Assembly: GCF_016458305.1 (NCBI RefSeq) | Contig: NZ_JAEMHL010000002.1 | Coordinates: 558,001 to 622,000 of the forward strand | Direction: 5' to 3' | DNA length: 64,000 nucleotides | Source: Geomonas anaerohicana | GTDB lineage: Bacteria; Desulfobacterota; Desulfuromonadia; Geobacterales; Geobacteraceae | Part shown: one piece after another, positions 26,060 through 34,948 of the stretch | How the letters are laid out: each line of letters starts with the position of its first letter | Numbering within the stretch: the first letter of the stretch is position 1 | The notes under the pieces: generated by a model | Told to the model about the DNA's origin: nothing | The model's input: the letters and a program-made list of their open reading frames with translations, nothing else | Database searches by the model: none | Made by a program: the position numbers and the translations under genes

Positions 26060-26215
26060 ACTGTCCACCCCCTCGCCCTCTGGGAGAGGGGCAGGGGTGA
26101 GGGCGCTCCTGCTGTAGGGGCGAATAATCATTCGCCCCGAGACTTCCCCCTCCCCGACCCTCCCCCTCCGGGGGCGGGAGATGTTTGTGGAGGCGGGAGA
26201 TGCTCAGGGAGGGAG
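26060..26215. repeat. Intergenic hairpin repeats between convergent coaBC and phospholipase genes
   Basis: GGGGCGAAT (26117-26125), AATC, ATTCGCCCC (26130-26138) is a perfect 9-base hairpin. Flanking C-rich/G-rich arms (CCCCCTCCGGGGGCGGGAG near 26162-26180) belong to the same dispersed class. No T run, so not a canonical terminator, although it lies between converging genes. Confidence 0.6.
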
Positions 26216-26217
26216 GG

Positions 26218-27138
26218 TTACTTGGAGAGGATCTGCAGTAGCAGTTCCGGCTCGCAGATCGCTTCCTTCAGCTTCAGTTTCAACTCGTCGAGTTCGGCGT
26301 AGGCCTGCGGCTTGGTGATCTTGCCGGTGCGGTACAGAAGCCTCAGGTTCTTGCGCACCGCCTCCGCGGCCGCCAGCGCCCGCTCACCGGTCGGGTCGGC
26401 ATGGAAGAAGCGCGAGGATTCGTCGTTGTTCAGGAAGTCGAACACCGCTTCCTGGGCCAACTGCATATACTCCTCCCGGTCGTTTTCCTCGAGCGCGTAA
26501 CGCGAGGTGTCGGACAGGGTCTGCAGGATGCCCTGCCATTTCTCCAGGCGGCTTACCAGCAGGATGGAGTTGAAGATCTTCTTGTTGGTGCCGAAGGAGA
26601 AAATGGTGTCCGAGAGGACCTTGCGCAGCAGTTGGTCGTTGCTGCTGAAGTGTTCCAGCGAAACCTTCTTCGCGGTCTCCCAGATCTCCTTTTCCACGTA
26701 GTTCTCGAAGCGCATCTCCCAATAGGCGTGCTTCAACGTGAGCGACGAGAAACTGCGCATCACCTTGTAGGGGACGTAGTAGTTGTGGGCGATGCAGTCC
26801 GCGGCCAGGTGGGAGAGATACCCGTAGGCGCAGGCCTGCTGCGCCGGGTCGCCCGCCTTGTCGAGGACCCGGTGCCCGATGCGCCAGCGGTGGCAATGCT
26901 GTAGGTAGTGGGTGAACTTCTTGCCCAGGGTGATGTCGGCGGCGATGGTGCCGTAGAGGAAGTCGTAGGGATGTGCCGAGATGATGGCGGCGACTGCCGG
27001 TTTCAGGGCATCGAGGTTGTTGAGCACGTTCATGCCCAGTTGCAGATGGACGCCGGCGCCCCAGGCCAGGGCCTGCTCGGGAAGCGCCAAAACCAGCAGG
27101 GATGTGACGAGAAGTAAAAGCGGCATGCCTTCGAGCAT
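26218..27138 (-). CDS. Secreted zinc-dependent phospholipase C-like protein
   Basis: 306 residues. A signal peptide (MPLLLLVTSLLVLALPEQALA) ends just before Trp26. In the bacterial zinc phospholipases C the free N-terminal Trp of the mature enzyme binds zinc, and WGAGVHLQLG here fits that pattern. Later zinc-ligand-rich segments are TIAADITLGKKFTHYLQHCH and YLSHLAADCIAHNYYVPY. The C-terminal third is helical and charged, without a C2/PLAT domain. Start ATG 27138 is tentative; an ATG at 27126 is also possible. Diverges from the neighbouring UDG-like gene across only about 35 bases. Confidence 0.8.
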   Translation of the reverse strand: MLEGMPLLLLVTSLLVLALPEQALAWGAGVHLQLGMNVLNNLDALKPAVAAIISAHPYDFLYGTIAADITLGKKFTHYLQHCHRWRIGHRVLDKAGDPAQQACAYGYLSHLAADCIAHNYYVPYKVMRSFSSLTLKHAYWEMRFENYVEKEIWETAKKVSLEHFSSNDQLLRKVLSDTIFSFGTNKKIFNSILLVSRLEKWQGILQTLSDTSRYALEENDREEYMQLAQEAVFDFLNNDESSRFFHADPTGERALAAAEAVRKNLRLLYRTGKITKPQAYAELDELKLKLKEAICEPELLLQILSK

Positions 27139-27172
27139 AATTAATGAAACCGGAAATGTAAAGGGGTTTAGG

Positions 27173-27942
<770 letters not shown>

Positions 27943-27946
<4 letters not shown>

Positions 27947-28359
27947 CGCGGGTTGGTGCACGACTTCAACTTGCCGGTCTCGAACAAGGCGATGGGCTGC
28001 TGCTCAACGCAGATCTTGCCGTCCACCTCGACCCGCGTGGCCAGGACACAGCTCTCCAACTTGCCGGAGGGGTAGAAGCTGATCAAGCCATACTCGTTGC
28101 AGACCAATCCTTCGTAATAGAAAAAGTTCTTGGTGACACAACTTTTGAGCATGCCCTGTTCGTAGAACTCCGCTGTCGACAGCATGTTGCAGGGCACGCC
28201 GCTCAAGATGGTGATGTCACCGAGGTTGCACGATCTGAGATCGCCGTTGGGATAGTAGATGATGTCGGACCCGGCGTTGCAGATACTCGCATCCAGGGCC
28301 ACTGCCTGTTCCGTTGCGACTACGAGCAGGAAAATCAGAACCAGCAGCATCCGTTTCAT
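27943..28359 (-). CDS. Secreted Cys-rich protein with MORN-like repeats
   Basis: 138 residues from ATG 28359, with a near-perfect GGAGGTGATC ribosome site. A cleavable signal peptide ends about VALA (residue 22). The mature chain has four repeats of about 30 residues, each ending in aromatic/Gly/Lys-x-x-Cys: IIYYPNGDLRSC, AEFYEQGMLKSC, LISFYPSGKLESC and IALFETGKLKSC. An extra Cys sits in each linker (ICNAG, VPCNM, LVCNE, KICVE). This is MORN-like and probably disulphide-bonded in the periplasm. Function unknown. Its stop codon shares CTAG with the stop of the convergent UDG-like gene. Confidence 0.8.
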
Positions 28360-28526
28360 GGATCACCTCCAGTGACAGTGTCGCCTCCCCCTCGAATTAC
28401 CCCGCCAAGTATAGATTCGTGATTAGATAATTCAAACCACCCCAACCCTTCTTTCTTGACTCCTATGCTTGATTAGTTATCCTTAATCGGTTTTTGGGTG
28501 GCCAATTTCTGAGAAAGGAGATCGTC

Positions 28527-28847
28527 ATGGGAAAAGCAAAACGCATTGTCACGGTCCTCATCAGCGCCTGCCTGCTCACTTCCTTGGCCGGGTGCAGCCA
28601 CACCCACACCACAAAGCATGAAACGGCAGGTGAATACGTCGATGACTCGGTCATCACCACCCGCGTCAAAGCTGCCATCTTTGACGAACTGGCGCTGAAG
28701 ACCTTCCAGATCAACGTGACCACCTATCAAGGGGTGGTGCAGTTAAGCGGGTTCGTTGACTCTGCTGAAAACGCGAGAAGGGCTGGTGATATCGCCCGCG
28801 GTGTGAAGGGAGTAAGGGAAGTGAAGAATGACCTGATCACCAAGTAG
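28527..28847 (+). CDS. BON-domain lipoprotein
   Basis: 106 residues from ATG 28527 with AAAGGAGAT upstream. The lipoprotein signal peptide ends TSLAGC with Cys23. One BON domain (about 40-105) contains DDSVITTRVKAAIFDEL, INVTTYQGVVQLSGFVDS and the closing GVKGVREVKNDLI. OsmY-like single-BON proteins often bind phospholipid and respond to osmotic or envelope stress, which is family knowledge. Transcribed alone. Confidence 0.9.
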   Translation: MGKAKRIVTVLISACLLTSLAGCSHTHTTKHETAGEYVDDSVITTRVKAAIFDELALKTFQINVTTYQGVVQLSGFVDSAENARRAGDIARGVKGVREVKNDLITK

Positions 28848-28853
28848 CGGAAC

Positions 28854-28885
28854 AAAAAAAAGCCCCCTCCCGCAAGGGAGGGGGC
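28854..28885 (-). terminator. Terminator read from the minus strand (DUF2795 gene)
   Basis: GCCCCCTCCC (28862-28871), GCAA, GGGAGGGGGC (28876-28885). On the minus strand it is followed by an eight-base T run (28861-28854). On the plus strand the hairpin lacks the T run but follows the BON gene closely. Confidence 0.8.
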
Positions 28886-28893
28886 ATTGCTGT

Positions 28894-29199
28894 CTAGTGA
28901 TGTGCCCTGCTGTGGGATTTACCCTGGCCTGCCTGCCCGCCTGTTTGTTGTTTCGCCCTGCCTGATTTGCCGGACTGTCCGGGTTCTTCACCGCCGCGCT
29001 CTTTCCCGAAGGACTTCATTACGTCGGCCATGTTGCCGTATTCCCGGTCTTCCATTTTCTGGATTTCATCGAGGACCACTTTCTCAGCTTTCATGTGCTG
29101 AGCATGTTTGAGAAGGTCCTGTTTCTCAGCCGGGAAGTCTATGCCTTTGAGATGTTTTGTCACATTGGCCGGTGAATGACCAGTACCCCTGGTTGCCAT
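28894..29199 (-). CDS. DUF2795 family small protein
   Basis: 101 residues from ATG 29199 with GGAGGAAG upstream. Residues 10-65 fit the DUF2795 pattern: HLKGIDFPAEKQDLLKHA, then VLDEIQKMEDREYGNMADVM. The tail (about 65-101) is Gly/Gln/Lys/His-rich and disordered, ending SRAHH. Family function unknown; small acidic-basic helical proteins of this type are often found near stress genes. Ends in its own terminator. Confidence 0.85.
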   Translation of the reverse strand: MATRGTGHSPANVTKHLKGIDFPAEKQDLLKHAQHMKAEKVVLDEIQKMEDREYGNMADVMKSFGKERGGEEPGQSGKSGRAKQQTGGQAGQGKSHSRAHH

Positions 29200-29306
29200 A
29201 ACTTCCTCCTTCTGCTGAATTATTTGTTCCTGATCACAAGTCGATTGTATTGAATTGGTTTTTTTTAATCAACACAAAAATCCCGTACATACGTCACTGC
29301 AACAGG

Positions 29307-31115
29307 TCAAAACCAGAACTGGGCCAGGGCCATCATGATACCGGTGCCGCATATGAACCAGGTGACGTAATCGCCGATGTAGCCGCTGTGCACGCGGCGC
29401 AAAAGGCGCACCGGTCCTCGCAGCAGCACCTTCACGCTTTCCCGGCCACGCCCGCGCAGCGGACCGGGACCGAGAAAGAGGGCGGCAACCACCAACGCCG
29501 CAGCCGTGGTAACGAAGGAAACCGTCACTCCCGGTCTTGCCTGCGGCGCCGGCCGAGGCAGCGGGAGCGGAGTCCCTTGAAGGACCAACGCCTGATATGC
29601 GGCGCGGTCGATGAAGCGCCCGGCGGCCTGATCGGCCACCTGCTGCACCTGCGGCAGCATACCCACTCCCAGCGAGGCTACCAGCAGCAGGCCCAGTGGG
29701 ACCAGCATGATGCGCGGCGTGGGGCCGCGGGAGTGACCGGTCTCCGACCCTTCTTCGCCGGTGGCGGGGGCCGAACTGGAGAAAGGGTCGGAATGCCCCA
29801 GGCCGAAGAAAATGCCGCCGGCGGCGCGCAGTACGGCCCCCGCGGTGAGGGCAGAGCAAAGCGACAGGAGCGGCGGCAGGAATTGGTAGCCGAGATCTGA
29901 TGCCGTCTCCTTGATGATCCCTTTACCGGTCCAGGTACCGAACGGGGGGAGCCCGGAGAGGGCCAGGCCGGCCACGCAGAAGAGAACGCCGGTCACGCGT
30001 AGGTGACGGCACCTGCCGTGCAGCTCCTTCTCGTCGACCGAGCGGTGGTGGTACACCAGCACCCCCGTGCCGATGAAGAGGGCCCCCTTCACCAATCCGT
30101 GGCCGGCGATGTACAGAAGCGTTCCCTGCAAGGCACGCCGGTCCAGGAGCGCCATGCCCGCCAGCATCATGCCGCTGTGGCTCACCGTCGAGTACGCCAG
30201 CAGCCGTTTCAGATGCCGCTGCAGGCAGGCCATTACCCCTCCGACCAGGGCCGTGGCGACACCGAAGCCAAGCAGCATCTGGCGCAGCAGATCGGGATCG
30301 AGGGTGGTGCTGAAGACGACCCAGTAGATGCGGGCCACCGCGTAGAGGCCAAGCTGCACCATGATCCCGGAAAACAGTACGGACGCCGGAGTAGGGGCCA
30401 CGGAGTGCGCGTCGGGAAGCCAGAAATGGAAGGGGAGCACGGCGCCCTTGGTGAGGAAGCCTACGGCGAGCAGGATGAAGGCCGCGCTGACCGCCGTGCC
30501 GGCGGGTTTGCCCGAGAGCGCGGCGCCCGCCCAGGCGAGGTTCAGGCCGCCGGTCAGGGCGTAGAGCAGCGCGATACCCAGTAGCACCATGAGCCCTGCG
30601 ACGCTGTTCATCACCGCGAAGTTCAGCGCCCCTTCCAGGGGACCGCTCTCCTCGATCTTGTAGCCGGTCAGGGCGTAGGCAGCCACCCCCATCAGCTCAA
30701 AGAAAACGAACATGTTGAACAGGTCGCCGGTCAGGGCAAAGCCCTGCAGCGAGGCGAGGAACAGGAGCATCAGCGTGTGGTAGTAGGTGCGCACGGCGTG
30801 GAAATGGTGCCAGGAGAAGAGCAGCGCCGCCAGGGTGAGCAGGGCCGACAGGAGCGCAAGGCCGGCAGAGGCAGGATCGATGACGAAAGCGATCCCGACC
30901 GGGAAACCGCCCATGGGTTTCCAGTCGCCGAACCAGTAGACGATGGTGCCGGCGAGGGATGCATCAAGGAGTTGCCAGTCGAAAATGGCCACGGCCATGG
31001 CGGTTGCCAGGGAGAGCACGTCCAGCAGGCGGCGCCGGGAGCTCAACTGCTCCAGGGCAGCCAGCAAGGCTGCCATGAACAGCGCGGTGATGACGGGAAA
31101 GGGGGCAAGTGACAT
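29307..31115 (-). CDS. mrpD: Mrp/Mbh-type antiporter subunit D (proton-translocating, NuoN/L-like)
   Basis: Inner-membrane ion-translocating subunit. 602 residues from ATG 31115, with more than a dozen hydrophobic helices. The proton-antiporter core has FFELMGVAAYALTGYKIEE, KGAVLPFHFWLPDAHSVAP, AYSTVSHSGMMLAGMALLD and GLPPFGTWTGKGII. Lysines and the Glu in these helices are the expected proton-path residues. It is about 100 residues longer than a typical MrpD; the extra C-terminal part has further membrane helices (VTTAAALVVAALFLGPGPL) resembling longer Mbh/NuoL relatives. Last gene of the unit. Confidence 0.88.
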   Translation of the reverse strand: MSLAPFPVITALFMAALLAALEQLSSRRRLLDVLSLATAMAVAIFDWQLLDASLAGTIVYWFGDWKPMGGFPVGIAFVIDPASAGLALLSALLTLAALLFSWHHFHAVRTYYHTLMLLFLASLQGFALTGDLFNMFVFFELMGVAAYALTGYKIEESGPLEGALNFAVMNSVAGLMVLLGIALLYALTGGLNLAWAGAALSGKPAGTAVSAAFILLAVGFLTKGAVLPFHFWLPDAHSVAPTPASVLFSGIMVQLGLYAVARIYWVVFSTTLDPDLLRQMLLGFGVATALVGGVMACLQRHLKRLLAYSTVSHSGMMLAGMALLDRRALQGTLLYIAGHGLVKGALFIGTGVLVYHHRSVDEKELHGRCRHLRVTGVLFCVAGLALSGLPPFGTWTGKGIIKETASDLGYQFLPPLLSLCSALTAGAVLRAAGGIFFGLGHSDPFSSSAPATGEEGSETGHSRGPTPRIMLVPLGLLLVASLGVGMLPQVQQVADQAAGRFIDRAAYQALVLQGTPLPLPRPAPQARPGVTVSFVTTAAALVVAALFLGPGPLRGRGRESVKVLLRGPVRLLRRVHSGYIGDYVTWFICGTGIMMALAQFWF

Positions 31116-31117
31116 GG

Positions 31118-31462
31118 CTAACCCCGCTGGGGCGGCTCTTTGCGCGGATCGAGCGTCCCGGTGAGCTTGTGCCGTTGCAGGGCGAAGGCGAGCAGCAGGG
31201 CGGAAACGGTGGCCCCTACCACGATGTCGGTCAGGGTGAGGGCCTGGACCACCGGGTCGACCATGCGCGCGTTGGCCGGGATCTCGTCCGTGATGGGCGC
31301 AGTTCCTCCCCGCAGATACCCGACGGAGAGGAGCAGCAGATAGGTCGACGACTGGGCCACGAAGAGGCAACTGACCAGGTGGATGGTGTTCCTGCTGGTG
31401 GCGATGCCGTAGAGGCCGACCAGCAGCAGCTCGATGACAATGAGGTAGGGGAGGACGGTCAT
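31118..31462 (-). CDS. mrpC: Antiporter subunit C (NuoK-like)
   Basis: 114 residues, three membrane helices: LIVIELLLVGLYGIATSRN, TIHLVSCLFVAQSSTYLLLL and ALTLTDIVVGATVSALLLAF. The glutamate in the first helix and the loop PVVQALTLTDIVVG are the MnhC/MrpC and NuoK hallmarks. Start ATG 31462 overlaps the stop of the upstream gene by four bases (ATGA). Acts with subunit D in the membrane arm. Confidence 0.9.
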   Translation of the reverse strand: MTVLPYLIVIELLLVGLYGIATSRNTIHLVSCLFVAQSSTYLLLLSVGYLRGGTAPITDEIPANARMVDPVVQALTLTDIVVGATVSALLLAFALQRHKLTGTLDPRKEPPQRG

Positions 31463-32220
31463 GGCTTCTTCTCCCTGCGGATCACGAGCACCTGCCTGAG
31501 AAAGGCCGCGATGAGGAGCAGGAAGGCCGAGGCCACCTCGGTTCCCACCGTGATGTTGAGCAAGGGGAGGGTCCCCGCCGACAGGAGGTTCCCCTTATCA
31601 CCCAGGGGGAGCAGGTTGTGCAGGTAGTGTAATCCTGCCGGGAGCGCGAGCAGGCCGATGATCACGTATCCTGCCGCGCCGGCGGCCTCCAGGTGGGAGA
31701 CGATATGGCCGCGCGACATCCCCAGGAGGTCGTGGTATTCGCCGCTCAGGTACACGTAGTAGAAGGCGGTCGCCAGCAGCACGCCCCCCTGGAAGCCGCC
31801 TCCGGGAGTCAGGTGCCCGTGCAGCACGACGTAGATGCCCAGCAGCAGCGTGAAGGGGAACATCAACACGCCCAGGCCGAGCACGGCGGGGGCGGGCTCG
31901 ATGCCGCCGCGGTCGCCGGATTGGTCCACCGGGTCGTGTGCCGCCTCGGATTCCTGCCGCCGTAAAAGCAGCAGCCCTCCCGCGACGGCGGCAAAGAGTA
32001 TGAATTCTTCACCGAGGGTGTCGAAACCTCGGTAGTCGAAGGTGATCGACGCGACCGCCTGCTGGGCGTGGCGCAGCGGTTCCATGGTGCTGAGTATGGC
32101 CGGACCGTAGGCGCCGCGGTACTCGCCGAAGGGGGGGAGGGCGCAGAGCGCGCGCAACAGGAAGCCCGCAAAAACGAGGGTTCCCAGCACGAAGGGGAAA
32201 TGGCGCAGTTTGCTGCTCAT
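31459..32220 (-). CDS. MbhE-MnhB fused antiporter subunit
   Basis: 253 residues from ATG 32220. The N-terminal part (about 1-90: FDYRGFDTLGEEFILFAAVA) matches the MbhE-like/MrpA C-terminal segment. A hydrophilic linker follows (about 88-105). The C-terminal part (about 105-250) is MnhB: GIYVVLHGHLTPGGGFQGG and NITVGTEVASAFLLLIAAFL. In many Mrp systems these are the end of MrpA and a separate MrpB. Here they form one chain, and the large antiporter-like N-domain of MrpA is missing. Overlaps both neighbours by four bases. Confidence 0.85.
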   Translation of the reverse strand: MSSKLRHFPFVLGTLVFAGFLLRALCALPPFGEYRGAYGPAILSTMEPLRHAQQAVASITFDYRGFDTLGEEFILFAAVAGGLLLLRRQESEAAHDPVDQSGDRGGIEPAPAVLGLGVLMFPFTLLLGIYVVLHGHLTPGGGFQGGVLLATAFYYVYLSGEYHDLLGMSRGHIVSHLEAAGAAGYVIIGLLALPAGLHYLHNLLPLGDKGNLLSAGTLPLLNITVGTEVASAFLLLIAAFLRQVLVIRREKKP

Positions 32221-32459
32221 TTGCCGTCACCGGCGCGGGTTTTCGCCACCGTGAGCAGCACCATGAGCGGGAAGGCGACGGCGCCCACCACCATCTCGGA
32301 AAGCGCGACGTCCGGTGCCTGCAGTACGACGAAGAGCAGGCTCAGCGTGAGGCCGAAGAAGCCCGCCACCAGCGACTGGTGCAGGGGGGCGCGCGTCGTC
32401 ACCACCGCCCAGCCCGATGCCCCCACGAGAAGAAAGATGCCAACCTGCAAAGGGTCCAC
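32217..32459 (-). CDS. DUF4040 (MbhD-like) antiporter subunit
   Basis: 80 residues, two to three membrane helices. GFFGLTLSLLFVVLQAPDVALSEM-type wording is typical of MbhD and of the penultimate part of MrpA; the key acidic residues are in APDVALSE. Start ATG 32459. A GGGGAC hairpin repeat lies between it and mrpG, the only real gap in this otherwise overlapping unit. Confidence 0.87.
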   Translation of the reverse strand: MDPLQVGIFLLVGASGWAVVTTRAPLHQSLVAGFFGLTLSLLFVVLQAPDVALSEMVVGAVAFPLMVLLTVAKTRAGDGK

Positions 32460-32519
32460 GTGTCACTCCTTTTCCGGGGCAAGCTCCCGCCCCGGCCCTT
32501 ACCGAAGCAGACTGCCGAA

Positions 32520-32551
32520 GGGGGACCGGCACCTGCGGAGCCAGTCCCCTT
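32520..32551. repeat. GGGGAC...GTCCCC hairpin repeat inside the antiporter operon
   Basis: GGGGACCGGCACCTGCGGAG followed by CCAGTCCCC: the same unit as at 52781-52900 and 55358-55387. It sits between mrpG and the DUF4040 gene and touches the mrpG stop codon. Confidence 0.8.
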
Positions 32552-32873
32552 ACCTGCCTCCCTCTTTTTGGTGCTTCGCGTGCTCCTCGCGCAGATAATG
32601 GGCCCGGGCGGCGGCGAAGGTGATCACGGGGTTGCCGATCACCAGCACCAGGAGGACCAGACCCGCCTTGATGGTCGCCGCCCCCATCCCTTCCTGCACG
32701 GCTATGGCCGCCGTGACCGCCGCGCACCCCAGCACGGCCGGAGGCGCCAGGTAGTGCAACTTCCGGTACAGCCCCCTCATCACCAGCAATCCCAGGCAGG
32801 AGAAGGCACAGACCGCCAGCGCGAAGCAGGTGAGCAGGGTGACCCCGATTCCTGCCGGGAGATCGGGACTCAT
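32550..32873 (-). CDS. mrpG: Antiporter subunit G (MnhG)
   Basis: 107 residues from ATG 32873, three membrane helices. It shows LGLLVMRGLYRKLHYLAPPA and TIKAGLVLLVLVIGNPVITF followed by a charged tail, the MnhG/PhaG pattern. It starts within the stop of mrpF (ATGA overlap). Confidence 0.88.
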   Translation of the reverse strand: MSPDLPAGIGVTLLTCFALAVCAFSCLGLLVMRGLYRKLHYLAPPAVLGCAAVTAAIAVQEGMGAATIKAGLVLLVLVIGNPVITFAAARAHYLREEHAKHQKEGGR

Positions 32874-33121
32874 AGCCAACGCTCCAGGAAACGAAGATAG
32901 ACCAGCCCCGAGGCAAGGGAGAGGACCGCGAGCACCAGTGACAGGTCGAAGTAGATGGAGCGGCGGTACCCTTCGGCCAGTAGCAGGATGCCCAGCACGG
33001 CGAAAAGCTGCGCCATCTGCAACGCCACGAAGCGCTCCATGAGCGAGCCGGTATAGCAGAGCCACCCGCAAGGGAGCATCAGGAGTACCAGTGCCAGGGC
33101 GGCGATGAGCCAGATATTCAT
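32870..33121 (-). CDS. mrpF: Antiporter subunit F (MnhF)
   Basis: 83 residues from ATG 33121, three membrane helices. Features are the small-residue helix WLIAALALVLLMLPCGWLCY, a GSLMERFVALQMAQLFAVLG segment and IYFDLSLVLAVLSLASGLVY with the conserved acidic residue. The conserved pattern fits MrpF/MnhF. Overlaps mrpE and mrpG by four bases each. Confidence 0.87.
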   Translation of the reverse strand: MNIWLIAALALVLLMLPCGWLCYTGSLMERFVALQMAQLFAVLGILLLAEGYRRSIYFDLSLVLAVLSLASGLVYLRFLERWL

Positions 33122-33603
33122 GGCAGCTCCACGAAAAGGCGGTCGGTGGTGGAAAGTTCCTTCCCCACCAACTGCCGGATCAGTACTTTCTTTTTCTTCT
33201 TGTCGAGGAAGACCAGGTAGCTGTTGGGCGTGATGCAGACGCCGAACGTCATCCAGGCGCGCCGGGCCGACTCGTGCTTGTCCTCCGGGAAGTCGAAGCG
33301 GTGCTCGATCATGACGCCGTCCTCTTCCCGGCCGCCAAGCCGGCGCAGCAAGGCGACCAGCAGGAGCCACGATTCCGACAACATCGCGGACGGGATACGC
33401 CAGAGCAGGAGCAGCCAGGACGGCTTCAGGCGCAATGGGCTGCGGAAGGAATCGCGCAGCAGGCCGACCAGCCAGAGGGCAAGGAGGGCGGCAACTCCCC
33501 CGGTGACCGCCTCGGCCGGGTCGGCCTTGGCGCAAAAGAGCATGTACAGCCCGAGAAAGAGGAGCCAGGTGATGGCAGCGGTGACGACGGCTTTTTTATT
33601 CAT
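33118..33603 (-). CDS. mrpE: Antiporter subunit E (MnhE)
   Basis: 161 residues from ATG 33603, first gene of the antiporter set. Two membrane helices come early (VVTAAITWLLFLGLYMLF and VTGGVAALLALWLVGLL). A soluble part has TFGVCITPNSYLVFLD, which is the MnhE signature (usually TPGT), followed by a lysine run. An 18-base palindrome is centred on its start codon; the same core palindrome is found at the start of the glycosyltransferase at 44846. Confidence 0.87.
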   Translation of the reverse strand: MNKKAVVTAAITWLLFLGLYMLFCAKADPAEAVTGGVAALLALWLVGLLRDSFRSPLRLKPSWLLLLWRIPSAMLSESWLLLVALLRRLGGREEDGVMIEHRFDFPEDKHESARRAWMTFGVCITPNSYLVFLDKKKKKVLIRQLVGKELSTTDRLFVELP

Positions 33604-33611
33604 GAATAAAA
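33594..33611. promoter_or_regulatory. Palindrome over the mrpE start codon
   Basis: TTTTATTCATGAATAAAA, perfect 18-base dyad with the start codon at its centre. Could be an operator or an mRNA hairpin over the start. Its 16-base core recurs at 44839-44854. Confidence 0.35.
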
Positions 33612-33709
33612 TTCCTCTGTCGCTTGCGGCTTCACCCACCCCCCAACCCCCTCCCGCCTTCGCGGGACGAAGCGCTTCGGCGCGCAGGCCCGTCAAGGGA
33701 GGGGGAGTT

Positions 33710-34942
33710 CTAGCGCCGGTTCAAGAGGCGCCCGAGGGTGGGACCCTGCACCAGGATCGAGAAGAGCACCACCATATAGGTGGCCATGACCAGGACGTGC
33801 ACTCCCGGTACCCTGGGGAGCGACATGGCCAACGCGATGGCGATGCCGCCGCGCAGGCCGCTCCAGGTCATGATGGTGGCGTCGCGCAGCGAGAACGGCT
33901 CCCGAAGCCGCACCAGCCCCCCGACGGCCAGCACGGAGAGGAACCTCCCCAGCAGCACCACGGGGATGACCATGAGGCCGGTGGAAATGTGGACCAGGCT
34001 GAGCCGGTTGCTCAGCACCAGCACCTCCAGCCCGATCAGGGTGAACAGGATCGCGTTCAGGTACTTTTCCACCAAGTCCCAGAACTGGTCCAGGTGCTCC
34101 CGGGTGTGTTCGGTCATGGCGAGCTTTCTGCCCCGGCCGCCGATCAACAGGCCGGCCACCACCATCGCCAGCGGCCCGGACACCCCGACCAGCAACGCGA
34201 ACGAGTACCCGCCCAGCACCAGCGCCAGCGTGATCAGGATCTCCAACCGGTAGTTGTCGACGGCCTTGATGATGAGATACCCGGACCACCCCAGCACGGT
34301 CCCGAAGGCGATCCCCCCGGCAGCCTCCCTGATGAAGGTGTCTAAGACCATCCTCGCCGTCGGCTGCGCCGTCCCCTGCGCCACCGCCAACAGGGTCAGG
34401 AACAGCACGATGCCGATGCCGTCGTTGAAAAGCGCTTCCCCGGCGATCCAGGAGTTGAGCCGGTCCGGGATGCCGTGGCTCCTGAGGGTGGGGAGCACGG
34501 CCACCGGGTCGGTGGGGGACATGATGGCGCCAAAGAGCAGCGACTGGGCCAGCCCGACCTTGAGCCCCAGAAGGAGCGTGATGCCGTAAAACCCGGCACC
34601 GATGGCCCCGGCCGAAACCAGCACCCCGGCCACGGAGAAGAGCGCGATGCTGAGCTTCACGTTGAGGAGCTCTTCCACCTTGACGAAGAGCCCGCCCGCG
34701 AAGAGGAGCAGGCTCAGGATCCCCTGCAGGAACAGGACGTCGAAGTCGATGCGGCTCATGATCCGCTGCGCCGGGGTCACCACGTCGATCCCCAGCGCCA
34801 GCAAAAGCCACAGCAAAAGGGAAAAGAGCAGGCTTTGCAGCATGAGCCCGACCGTGGGCTGCAGTTTAAGGAAGCGGTAGTTGATGTAGGCGAAGGCCGC
34901 GGTGAGCGTGGTCAGAAGCGCCGTGATCTGGAAGACGCGCAT
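33710..34942 (-). CDS. NhaP-type cation:proton antiporter (CPA1)
   Basis: 410 residues and about a dozen membrane helices, full length for the membrane part. CPA1 motifs are FGAIMSPTDPVAVLPTLR and GEALFNDGIGIVLFLTLL; the Asn-Asp pair in the latter is the ion-binding site. No long cytosolic C-terminal domain. Exchanges Na+ or K+ for H+. It begins six bases downstream of the debranching-enzyme stop, so it belongs to the treZ transcription unit, and is followed after about 106 bases of hairpin repeat by mrpE. Confidence 0.9.
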   Translation of the reverse strand: MRVFQITALLTTLTAAFAYINYRFLKLQPTVGLMLQSLLFSLLLWLLLALGIDVVTPAQRIMSRIDFDVLFLQGILSLLLFAGGLFVKVEELLNVKLSIALFSVAGVLVSAGAIGAGFYGITLLLGLKVGLAQSLLFGAIMSPTDPVAVLPTLRSHGIPDRLNSWIAGEALFNDGIGIVLFLTLLAVAQGTAQPTARMVLDTFIREAAGGIAFGTVLGWSGYLIIKAVDNYRLEILITLALVLGGYSFALLVGVSGPLAMVVAGLLIGGRGRKLAMTEHTREHLDQFWDLVEKYLNAILFTLIGLEVLVLSNRLSLVHISTGLMVIPVVLLGRFLSVLAVGGLVRLREPFSLRDATIMTWSGLRGGIAIALAMSLPRVPGVHVLVMATYMVVLFSILVQGPTLGRLLNRR

Positions 34943-34948
34943 CCCGCG

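Noticed and set aside
26117-26138. Terminator for coaBC
   Set aside because: A good hairpin but without a T run; better explained as a dispersed repeat.
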